Shown: positions 1-10,950 of the stretch, piece by piece
Position numbering within the stretch: position 1 is the first letter of the stretch
How the letters are laid out: the number at the start of each line of letters is the position of its first letter
NCBI RefSeq assembly: GCF_964204645.1
Contig: NC_134026.1
Coordinates: forward strand, 5,394,001-5,458,000
DNA length: 64,000 nucleotides
Direction: 5' to 3'
From: Tubulanus polymorphus
Taxonomy: Eukaryota > Nemertea > Palaeonemertea > Tubulaniformes > Tubulanidae
Notes under the pieces: model-generated
The model's input: the letters and a program-made list of their open reading frames with translations, nothing else
Database searches by the model: none
What the model was told of the DNA's origin: nothing
Position numbers and translations under genes: made by a program

Positions 1-89
1 CTATAGTCGATGCGAAAGTTTTAAAACTTGACAGTGGAGGCTTGAATTCTTAGAAATGAAAATTATTTTCTCTGAAAACCATACTTTAC

Positions 90-254
90 CTCCATTATTG
101 TTCCAGGACCCTCTTCAACTCTTTTCATGTGAAATATCCTGCGCAGAATGGACGACCAAAAACCAGTCCCGGTCTCCGATGGTGGAGGGGATGATGTAGT
201 TTCATTTAGCCGAGACATGTTTTCCATGTTATCATCTGCGACTGAGTCCGTCAT
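90..254 (-). CDS. Possible first coding exon of an unidentified gene running off the left edge
   Basis: On the minus strand an ATG at 254 opens a 55-codon frame that ends at 90 in a good splice donor (GAG|GTAAAG). The peptide starts MTDSVADDNMEN, has a Ser/Pro-rich stretch (TTSSPPPSETGTG), then a basic amphipathic part (WSSILRRIFHMKR) and ends GPGTIME. I do not recognise the family. The next exon would lie outside the window. An overlapping plus-strand frame of similar length starts at 148, so this could also be chance. Support is only the open frame, the composition and the donor. Confidence 0.3.
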
Positions 255-2625
255 GTCGCGTCGTCGTGTCAATCAATGTAGATGGATACAGTTTCCTTTC
301 GTCACGATCACTAAGGATGTAATGATTAATTATATATACGTTCATCCATTATAAAATCACGAGGTTGTTACGGTCCTTTGGTGTGGAAAGTGAAAAGCAG
401 AAACGTGAAAATTGAATACGGAAGCCAGTCTCTCAATTGTATACTTGGTCTTTTACTATCCTTTAAACTTACGTATCATCTTAAAAAAGCAACTAATTCG
501 TATATTTTTTTCAGTAATATCGTAAAGAATTAGACGGTATAATTTCATATGGTTTTACACTGTGCTAGGTTAGAGATAAGATTGTACAAGTCTATTTATA
601 CAAATCTTAAATGCCCTGTAGTACGTTATGTACGTTACATATGTATGTTGAAATCAGTTATCGATAAGGATATGTATTGAAGAAACGATGGAAGTAATGT
701 CTGAGTTGATTGAGAAATCCAATCTATCGCTCCCCTTTACCACGCCTTTAATCCTTATATTCCAATCATAATAAAAGCGTAATGACTAAATCTATGAATC
801 GATATACGTAGTACTGTAATGAATGAATCCTCGGCTACGTGGAACAGCATGGGTGATATTTTCAAAGGACTTACCTGTCACTTGTTCGCCCTATCACTAT
901 AGATTGATTAATACTTGCACTTGATGTGCTAGCTATGACTGAGCAAGTACCCTTCATATACACACAATAATGAAAAGCGGAAATATTCCATCGTTGATGG
1001 TAATTGACATATATATTAGCGCAGGCGTTGTTATTCATATACGCACAAAAAGGATACGCGTTTTTCCTAGAAATCCTTGGGTACCATCAGGCCTGAGAGG
1101 ATTTTCGCAGATTGGATATTTTGGAACTAGGAACTCAGCATTCAGGTCAAATTTGAATGGATAAAAAGTAGTACGCTCCTGTTTTTTAAAGGGTGGACTT
1201 CGTGGCAAGACCTCGGTCATTCTGTGGATAGTTTGGCACAGCATCCTCGTGAAAAGATCAGTACAGCAACGATTCCTGAAACCATCGCATCAAACCCGTA
1301 CTGAGAAAACCTTGTGATGTAAGAGGCAATCGAGAATAATAATTTTTGGAACAAAATGAAACAGACGAATTGTATCAAACTATTCAAATTCAACTAAACG
1401 CTAATCTTTATTTATTCCATAATGCATCGCACAAGACAACAACAATATACTTTAAACGTATAATATAGTTCATAAACAATGAGTCTCTATAACATTTCTT
1501 TTCATCTAGAATCCTATATTTCTTATGGTCCACACGTCATCTAATATAAGGGTGCCAAAAAAACACAATACCCCACCCATAGTTTAGCAGATCAATTCTG
1601 GCATTTTAACGCCTCAGATCGTTTCAGTGTTGTCCAGGCAGGGTATGTACGCTCTATCTATATTCATCTGCCTCATACCCAGCAAACAATAACGCCTGGA
1701 ATGACAAATCCTTCAGTTTGCTTTTTTCCTTTCCACCAATAAATCATCAAAATGACGCCGAACATTTTTGTAACAGCATTTTATAGAATATATACGGCAA
1801 CAACAAAACAGAATCCAATAACTATCATGGATTGGTAACACGTCATGGACGAGTGGTTCTACTGGTCTGCCAGTAAAATACCAATATACACTATATTCAC
1901 TAGATTTTGGAATTTCTTGTTAGCCACAAATAAATGCACCCACGAGAGACTGCACTCTAAAAATGGTGGTCGAGATCCTAGTTTAGTTATTTGTTGCCTA
2001 TATTTTACCAGAAGGGTCAGTATGAGACCTAGTCCATGATTGACCAACGCATATTTGGGGAAAATAATTTGTCCAACGTGTCCGAGACACTTCGCCTCAC
2101 AGTAATGGAAACAAAAATGGGGTTGAAAACATCAGTTTTCACACATTCAGGGGGTTAACTGCTAATATCAGATCTTTTGAACAGTGCAAATAGTTCAGCA
2201 TCTGAAGATCTGAAAATCACAATAAGACAAATACAAGGCACTGATAAACTCATTCATGATAGATCCCCCTGACTATTCCATCGATACAATCGACTAACTC
2301 ATCACAAACTCATCACAACGCAGCGGATTTTCAACAAATGTCGGCAGTTTTGAGTATGTACGTACACAAAATACAAGACCAACGTCAGTCAGCAAAAAAA
2401 TAATGCGGTTACGTGGTCCTCTGATTGCAACATATCTATCTAGGGAAGGCTTATAAGGAATAATCCAAAAATATCATAAAATATTTTGTAAGGAATGTTT
2501 AACAGTGTATGGAATAATTCATTGCTTTGATAAACATGATCAACATTTCTACATGTCTAATATGATGGATCAGATGAAGACTCTAAAACACGCTATAGAA
2601 AATATTCTAGCATCTAGTTCTAATG

Positions 2626-3096
2626 TAAAGCCTAGCGCACATCGACAAAGCGACTGGAGACAACTAGTTGCTAGTGAGCGACTACCCCACGCACATCGAA
2701 AATTTAGTAAAAACCAGCAACTGCGTGGCTCATGCCGGTCGCTAGGTCCATAGCGCACACATCGACAGCAACTGAGATGTGGTTTAGCAAATATTCTTGA
2801 TGGCATCACAACTCACGTGACAAATAGCTTTGTTTTAGTCAGTTACAACCATGTGTTGTTGATTATGGAGCGCTCACATCGATGGATATGAGAGCAACTG
2901 AGTACAACTAGTTGCTCAAAAGTAGAACATGAGCAACTGGGTTGGAACTGGAGATAGATGGACGCTAACCAGTCGTAAGGTCGCTCACATCGACAAATTC
3001 GAGCAACTGATTGTATCCAGCCAGTTGCTCTCATGCGCCGAAAACTGCCTGGCAACTAGTTGTCTCCAATCGCAGTGTCGATGTGCGCTAGGCTTA
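2626..3096. mobile_element. 471-bp element with about 46-bp terminal inverted repeats
   Basis: The left end (2626-2671) and right end (3051-3096) are inverted copies: both carry CCTAGCGCACATCGAC and the core GGAGACAACTAGTTGC. Inside are further partial copies of the same motif in both orientations, for example GCGACTACCCCACGCACATCG near 2678, CATAGCGCACACATCGACAG near 2749 and GGAGCGCTCACATCGATGG near 2866. There is no coding capacity. It looks like a non-autonomous DNA transposon built of repeated subterminal motifs. The superfamily is not clear. Confidence 0.75.
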
Positions 3097-4392
3097 AGAC
3101 CTTGGAGTAATCATGATAACTCCGAGGTAAGACTACACGTCTGCATCGTCTGGCCGAACTGAATAGATTTATCTGAGCAAAATACAATCGATGTTGTCTG
3201 AACAAATTCGTATCGCAAAACGTTCAGAGCCAGGAACGTTTAGACAGAGACGGTTTCTAGCGATCGTAATCTCATACACGGATCATCTAAATTCTAACCG
3301 TACCTGCGCGATCAATTCTCCTTCCTCAATTATGAATAATCTTTTCATAAAAGGTCCAAAAACATATCTAACACTTCATGAAGAGTATGTAACATCCAAC
3401 TTGGATAACGGTCAATATCGGAAACACTTTCAAAAAATCCGAGCAACTCGAGAATTCAACTTATACACTCTTCATTGTATCTAACATTATCTTAAAATTT
3501 AGAGATTTCATTGTACGCTCAATCTCACAACTACTACCTTTACCACTACGCTTATTATAAGACCATCATACGACAGTTAGAAACAGACCCAAGAAAATAG
3601 AACATTTCATTCATATACTTATGACCGGATGATAAATTCTTGATTAATTACAATACATGTAGTATATCTTTATACTATTCCATCTATATGCATTACTGAT
3701 TACTGATTGCTGTCACATCTATATCTCATAGGCCTATTAATGTTTATTCTAGCTGCACAATCTAAAATCTGATATAATAATCTCATTGAATTCAATATCG
3801 TGTCATCTACATGACTACCGTACATATGATCTATCACTAAGAAGATTATTCGATATTTCCTTATATTTTCTATCTATTTTTCATATTACATTTAAGTTTA
3901 CGGCTATACCTTACGGTGTCTACCAACGTGACACGTACTTTAACAGTATATCCCTAAAAGTAGACACGTCAACTTGCACAAAGCGTCACTTTAAGTCTAT
4001 ATTGCATGCGAGTAAATGTAACTAAAAATATTCTAACCGAAAATTTGTGATTGCTTGTATGAGATTATTATGGAGACATTCAGGAACACAATAAGCAAAT
4101 AACGACGCAAAGCTATTGCTAATTCATTTTAAAAATCTAGAAAGATGGACCATAAAATTGTCCCTCCTAATGATACTATGGTACGATACCAGTAGATGGC
4201 ATACCAGCATCTTACACTTTCACTACCAGTCAAGCGGATATTCTTTTAGATTGCACCTGAAATAACCTTTATTAGCATCCTACAATAAATAAAAATAAAA
4301 TAAAAAACAGCACACTTGTATCTACATTCCGAAGGTTAAAAAAACAAAAAATGTTATCAAATAAAAAAATCTACCGAGTATATAAATATGCA

Positions 4393-4431
4393 CAGAGAGA
4401 GAGAGAGAGAGAGACAGAGAGATAGAGAGAG
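4393..4431. repeat. GA microsatellite
   Basis: An interrupted (GA)n tract with a few C and T substitutions. Confidence 0.9.
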
Positions 4432-5522
4432 TTTATAGTTATAACTAGGGTCAACACGACAACACCGGAATAAGTCTATGCATCGTTCAATGAAATACAA
4501 CAATCAATACGAGATGAGTTACCGGTATCAGAATCTTATCCTTATACTTTTGAAAATGATTCTTACGAAAAAGACGAATAGCTGTCAAGAAAAACCCACG
4601 ATAGAAGGTAAAACCTATTAGAAGAGTATCGAACTACTTCGACTCAAATACTACCAGCCATTTTCCGAACAAAATCGATTTTATTACATTTTGAATTCAA
4701 AGTGCGGCACAAATTGGTTTTGAAAAAATTACTCATAGTGTTTGATTTGAAAAGTTAGTTTTTCTTCTAACTGTGACTTTTACTTCAATTGAAATACCTT
4801 TTTTCAATTGAAGAAAAACTCACTTTATTATATAGAGACAGCGACTCGTCTTTGGAAACTGAGGCTATGAATAATTTCATTTCATTTTGATTGTGGAATC
4901 TCCGCGACTCATATAGACATGTACAATAAAACTAGCGATCATTTTAAAATGAGTATTATGTATATCATCCAAAATGCAGTATTCCACAATTTGAAGGCTG
5001 CCAAATATCAATCAATCCTTCAACTAACTACTTATAACATGTACATAAACACTTACTTATTCATAACGTTTAGAATAATAACAACCACTTTAAATTACAT
5101 TGCATTGTAGATATTGTGGTAAACACAATTCATACCATTAATTATTACTTTAAATTTTGACCATATGCAAATATGCGGGAACCTCATCTTAACAGTCCTT
5201 CTAGATAAGTCCTTTCATCAAAATATGAAATTAGCTCATATCAGCTACACTTTTCGACCCAAAGGTTGTTACCATGGGATTCTTAGGGAAAGTCTTATGG
5301 AGACAAGACTGTTAAATACAGTAGTTGTAAACTTTTAAAGTAAGTAGATTTGTTGTACTGGTATATTTCAAATTGATATGACTAGATTTTTTTACGAGAC
5401 AAAAAAGTGCAAGCTAGGATCTTTAATTAGCAATATTCTTCTTTTCATTTGAACTCAGGTGGCCGAGTCTCTCTACAACCATCTCCTTGTTGAGCCAGAT
5501 GATTAAATGGTAAGCTCGACAA

Positions 5523-8500
5523 TTATAACAAAGAGTCCATTTCTTCAGGAGCATTACCGGTACCGTGGTTCGAAAGACTCAATTCGGAAGAACAATTTGA
5601 CATAGAATCTGGAAGCAGAACCTCGATTGAATAGTGCAGTTTCTTGTTACGCAACCAGCTGTATGAATTGTCAAAGCAAAAACCATCTGAAAATTAATAA
5701 ATGAATCTCACAATATTTCACTTATCAACAATAAAGTACGTTTCAATCAATCGGAAAACTCAAATTCTACTAAATATCTAATGAAATAAGGTAGACAAAA
5801 ACCTGTATAATAATATCTTAATTTGTTATATTCTAAATAGCATCCAGAAAGAAATATACTTACAAATGCCAGGAATTTTACAGTAAACCATTCCATCCTC
5901 AGGTACGAGATGACTGTTCACCCTCTGAAAGGGGATCAATGGTCGAATGCCCTTGATATCTTCTTTATCAGTTCTACTCAACAATATCAACCCATAGCGT
6001 ATATCGTTCTCGTCGGTGAAGAAGTGCCATCTATCAAAAACCAATATAAATTTGTCATTAACATATCATCCTCATGCCAGGGTGTGATTGCCTCCTGCCG
6101 AAGCGCATGCAAATACAAACCCTGGCTGCAGTTCCTACATTAGTCTAGTAGTCCTGACTGACTGATTACTTGGGCGGACAAGTTGCCGCTCAGCGGTGAC
6201 CAGTATATACATCTAACCAATCAGATGCGTTGTTTTGCCAGTGAAAAACAATGCAGCTGATTGGCTTAATACATAGACTGGCGACTGGTGGCTGCTGGGT
6301 GGCAACCTGTCCTGGCAAGCGAGGATGCCAATATACATTTTCGGAGATAATTTCGAAGAATCTTTTTTGTTATCATATATCAATGGATAGGTAGGCCTAT
6401 ACCTGATTGCGCTGTTTGGTTCGATTACATTGCATTCAATTTGTAACGTTGCGTTTCTGTTCACGGTTACAGTCGTTAAACCGTCGTTAACTTGCAGACG
6501 ATCGTGCAAATAGTAAGACTTCGGTACCTCACCACCGAAACATATCTAAAATTAACAAATTTACAAACACCTTTATCGAAATATCGAATGAATAACTAAT
6601 AATCAATTGTTAACTGTAAGAGCAGCCTTCCCTTAGTATTTGCTTTTTTTGAAGAAATGAACCCGAAAAGATGCAATTTTCAAGAGGACGAGTGTCAAAT
6701 TTGCAGGTTTTTATTATCTCTGTTTTCATAAAAATGGTAACCTCAGTGTAAAGGCAGGGGTCTGGACCCAAGAGACCACCCCCTAAATCCGCCCTTGATG
6801 GTACTCAATCTTACACACCTTATTTGTACATTTAGGGTTCCCATCTTCATCGACTTGTGTACCGCCCCAAAAAACTGGTAATTCTTCAGCATCGATTTCA
6901 TTCAATAAACATTCCTTCCATCCTTTTCCTTCAGAAAAAAATTTGAAAAAAAAAAATCTTAACAACTTTCTAATGTTGTTTTCTCATTGGGTAATTAGAT
7001 AATTAGGTGCTTAGTTTTAGTTACTTCCGTAAACTCTGATTTTTTTCGCCGTGTTGTCACTGAGGAATGGTCTGACTAGCTTGTACGCAACAGGAAATAT
7101 GCTCGGTGCTGAAATTGAATAGAAAAAAATCCAATGACTGCAACAACTAAACGTCAAGAGCAACATAGATGACATACCAACTGGGTCATCGGAGGATGAT
7201 GTGACCATTTAGCCACAGGTCACACCTACATTGCTAGACAATAATTCATCCAATTCATGAAAATTTGAAAAATTTCATTTTTGGAAAGTTGTTCAAATAT
7301 TCAACTTACAATTTATACAGTAAGAAACTTTCAGTGTTTCTGGATAATGATCTTCAAACATAGTGATCAACTCATTGAAAACATCGACACCTTAAATATA
7401 AACAATTTGAGATGTAACTTATTGAACTAGTAAGGAAAGAGGCTGTATCGAAATTGAAACCTGTGGGTACCTGGTTTCCAAAGATGCTTCATGCCAAACT
7501 GATCAATGTCAAATATCAATACAATTTGATCAATCTTCTTTCCAAGCTAAAAAATCCGAAAAGTCGAAAATACTACAAGACTTTTTCAAGTTTTGACTAG
7601 AACAGGGCAAGATGAATAGAGAACTAACTCTTCTGTAACGTTATAGCTTGCTATAGAAAAGTACAAAACTGCATCAAGATGATAAGATAAAAACCCACTA
7701 TTTACAGATTAAAAGAATTTAAAAACAAGAATTTATTTATTCAATCTAAAATAAATATAAGACACGACGTTTCGATCTCACCCTAGAGATCATCGTCTAG
7801 GGGGAGATCGAAACGTTGTGTCTTATAGGCCTATATATTTTAGATTGAATAAATAAATTCTTGGTCTTAAATTCTTTTAATCTGTAAATAGTGGGTTTTT
7901 ATCTTATTATCCGTTCACCACGTTCGAGTGTGGTTATCGTTCTATCCTGCATCAAGATGGTTGTTTTCAGAACAGGATATGAAGCGAAAGAATATTTCTA
8001 TTTTTTAGAAGTAAAAGTTTATGTAAACACAAATTCGTTTATTCACAAATGCATTGAATGTTATAAGTACCGTGTGTTATTTATGTATTTATGTTAGAAG
8101 ACGAGACGAAGACCGAATGCCACGAAGGAATTGAAATACATTTGTTTGTGTGACAAATATCCGAAGATTAGAATGCCTCAAACACCTGTGATGCACGCGT
8201 TGATCAGTGGGCAACATATGGTATTTTTTGTAAACACCCACCTTTTCAGTTTGTTCATTCATTACGACCAGTAGCGTTTCAATAACATGCACTTTGCTCT
8301 TGATAATATCTATCTTTCTTGCCGAATAGCATAAACCTGAAAAGCAGTGTGAAGCCCAGTGTACTGAATAGAAAACTGCTCTTTTCCTCTCTGCCGAAGG
8401 AATCAGCGCTTCCTTCATGGAATTTCTATTTTCAACCTGTATCAATAAAAATGCCCTGGGCCGTCGAATCTCAAAGAATTAAAAAATGAACTGAGGGGAT

Positions 8501-10123
8501 ACGTCGAAACTCAAGAAGACACCACTGAAATACAAAAATCAGCAGTAGGTAAAAGCAATTTACTTGAGTAAGAGAAAAGACATGTATTCTTATTCAAAGT
8601 AAACTAGGGGTCTGAAGACACCATACCCACTAGCTGAAATCTTGACAATTTTAACAAACCAACACCCCCTGATGAACAAATACAGTAATCAATGAGCTTC
8701 AAAAATGACTGATCAAAAAACTTGTTTGATATGCTGACGATCCCTTTCCAAAGTCAACCCATCATGAATGTCAATGAAAAGTGACGAACCCTTAGGAAAA
8801 GCTACAGATCTCTGAAATCAGGCCAAAAAATGACACTTTTGGGTACTAAACAGTCCACAGGATGGCCATCTTGTATCTGATCAATCCGATCTAATTTAAT
8901 GAAGAGCCCAAGGGTGATACATACATATATAAAACAATCAAGAAAATTCATCAAAGCATCTTCAAGATTTTCCGTTAAAAAGAGACAGAGTCTTCAATAA
9001 TTGACGATTAGGCAGAGAGGATAAGGACACTAGTTTTGATCAATACAATTACATCAAATTAAAATAAATAATTCAAGGTTAAATGCGTTAGACCTACCTT
9101 TAAGATCAATATGTCCAAAGGGATCAATCCACACTGGACATCCTTCATTATCAAATCCACACATTCCACCGGTGTAATATTTCTGTATAACTTCTGGTAT
9201 TTGATAATCGTCTAAGATAGTATCAGCTCCAATTTGCCGTCTCCACTCCATACTCTGATGAAATGAAAGAGACAATTCAGAATAAAAACGTTTAACCGAA
9301 AAGGTTCAAGCAGCTAAGAGCCACCAGTTCTTTTGAAAAAATGTGAGATTTTTTGCTTATCGTGTGAAAGGGAAAGGTATTAATCATCTTTAAAGTTATT
9401 TACCAACCCTATAGGCCTAGCAGTTTGCAAACTAGGTTGATCAGAAGGTATCAGGGAAGTAGGCTTTTAGTAACCTGTCAATGGTTTTGTTTCACAATGA
9501 GATTCATGAATCGCGTAGTTTGCTTGAAGCCCATCAAATTTTGAAGGCTGACCGAAATAAAACTAGCAGTGAAGATTCTAATATCATCTTACAAATCATT
9601 TTGAAAATCATTTCACCACATGATAAGGCTTCACTAGTTTTACCAATCATTTCATCAGGAGGCTGCAGGGAAGATACTTACATGTCTTATCATTTTCTCT
9701 GACTTCTTAAGATCGAAATCTCTCGCTCTGAGCCATTTCAGTAAGAAATGATCGTCTCGTATCTGGTCTTCGCGTAAAATGTCCTTCACATCTTCGCGAA
9801 ACTGAATTTAAAAAAAAAATACCAGGTCTAAAATTACGATATTTCAGAAATAACTGATCATACAATTTGTATTGATGAAACAACGGTTAAGCAGAATGTG
9901 CAGAGGCATATCCAGGATTTTCAAAAGGGGGTGGGTTGAAAATAGAAGGCCTGGGATGGGTCTGGATTTGGATCATCTTCAAGTTCTTACTCTTTTCTTG
10001 ATCTTTCTTCTAGCCTAGAGTCTAGAGACTACAATACAACACAAAATAAAGTAAAGATTATAAACGAACCTTTTCCAGGATTTGCTCCTGTTTCTGATTA
10101 AGGTTCCCAACTCTCCCAGACAT
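5523..10123 (-). CDS. SEC14L2: SEC14-like lipid transfer protein (CRAL-TRIO plus GOLD domains)
   Basis: This is a cytosolic CRAL-TRIO/GOLD protein of the SEC14L family, which binds and moves hydrophobic ligands such as tocopherols, squalene and phosphoinositides. Coding exons in minus order: 10123-10070, 9801-9682, 9254-9098, 8336-8242, 7546-7471, 7390-7310, 7108-7025, 6928-6819, 6545-6403, 6030-5864, 5686-5523. They sum to 1251 nt, 416 residues, close to the usual 400. The start [12 protein letters not shown] matches the family N-terminus. CRAL-TRIO-N covers about residues 10-60 ([18 protein letters not shown]) and the lipid-binding lobe about 75-245 ([56 protein letters not shown]). The C-terminal GOLD domain runs to about residue 390 ([18 protein letters not shown]). 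All introns are GT-AG and the frame holds throughout. Exon 8 has two possible in-frame acceptors, so its start may be 6922. The family call is firm; which SEC14L paralogue it matches is not, since the human set expanded within vertebrates. Confidence 0.93.
6176..6319. mobile_element. Foldback MITE in SEC14L intron 9
   Basis: The left end carries GGACAAGTTGCCGCTCAGC and the right end, read in reverse complement, GGACAGGTTGCCACCCAGC. The similarity continues inward (ACCAGT, CCAATCAG) to a short loop. No ORF. It lies wholly inside the intron between exons 9 and 10. Confidence 0.6.
7682..7907. mobile_element. Long palindromic foldback element in SEC14L intron 4
   Basis: The two arms, each about 100 bp, pair almost completely. 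The outer part is ATAAGATAAAAACCCACTA against its complement, then an AATTTATTTATTCAATCTAAAATA block, then CGTTTCGATCTC near the centre. The loop around 7785-7805 is itself a short imperfect palindrome (CCTAGAGATCATCGTCTAGG). No ORF and no clear target duplication were found. Confidence 0.8.
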
Positions 10124-10950
10124 CTTGTATTGAACGGGACTAGAACAATTAAGAACGACGAGAAGACCCTCCTCTTCTTCACTTCGGTGAGCTGTCAAAT
10201 TAATACTAAAGACTCTGCGATTTGGACGACAGCGGACAACGAGTCTACGTCATTCAAAACGTTGATCTGAATAAATTTACGAAGGAAACGTTGGAAGCCA
10301 CAAATGGCTTTAAAAAGAGAATAAATACCAATTCAATTGCATATGATACAAAATAACCAGGAATGATACAAAATAACCAGGAATAAATCTTAAAAAGATT
10401 AAGGATGATTTTAAAAAATTCATTTCGATTTTATTCACCTCCAGCGTTACACCTGAGACGAGTCGCTACCGTCGATTCATCCGAATTGTTTTGTCAAATG
10501 AGCCTCTGGCATGTGATCAGTCGCCACCCGCATCCCGCCGGAGACTCGAGAACTGATCCTACATGTCGGCCATCGCGCTGTTGATCACGGGATGAATTAA
10601 TGATTAATCGCCGCCGCCCTCGAAATATGTCACTCACTCCCCGAAATTAGCGAGTAGAATTCGTGTACGAGTGAACGATAGACCCTACTTCTAGAGCAAT
10701 CCGTATATTTCGCCGTAAACAATCGAGGGACGGGGTAAATAGAGGCCGATAATCACTTCCTGGTTTTATTTCCGGGTTGAAGAAATCCATTTTCCCGAGC
10801 TATTGACATTCCGTTCTGGCCCCCCTGTCACCAACTGTCGTATTACCCTGTAGTCCTATATTTGTCACGTATCGGTTTGGAAAGTAAGAACGCTGTTTTA
10901 AAGCGTAACATTAATAGTCGCGATATCTGCAGGCATCCGTGGTCGTCATC
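10124..10950. promoter_or_regulatory. Shared divergent promoter of SEC14L and AP3D1
   Basis: The SEC14-like ATG (10123, minus) and the AP3D1 ATG (10951, plus) point away from each other across 827 bp, so this stretch must hold both 5' UTRs and both promoters unless unseen 5' exons exist. The centre (about 10450-10800) is richer in CpG than the flanks (for example CGCCACCCGCATCCCGCCGG near 10521 and CGCCGCCGCCC near 10609). I see no convincing TATA box. The AP3D1 start sits in a fair Kozak setting (GTCATCATGG). Confidence 0.6.
10345..10384. repeat. Exact 20-bp tandem duplication
   Basis: The unit GATACAAAATAACCAGGAAT occurs twice without a gap, upstream of the SEC14L start. Confidence 0.9.

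Larger units (their letters stand above)
273..5522. other. Gene-poor flank, including the presumed SEC14L 3' UTR
   Basis: I find no recognisable coding exon here. Open frames such as 3191-3484 on the plus strand are under 100 codons and resemble no family I know. The stretch holds one inverted-repeat element (2626-3096) and a GA-rich microsatellite at 4393-4431. The right part should contain the 3' UTR of the minus-strand SEC14-like gene. A minus-strand AATAAA (TTTATT on the plus strand) at 4824-4829 is one possible poly(A) signal, but the true transcript end cannot be told from sequence. Confidence 0.5.

Noticed and set aside
8089-8445. Full 118-codon minus-strand ORF taken as one exon
   Set aside because: Only 8242-8336 fits the SEC14 family alignment and has splice sites in phase; the rest is intron read-through.
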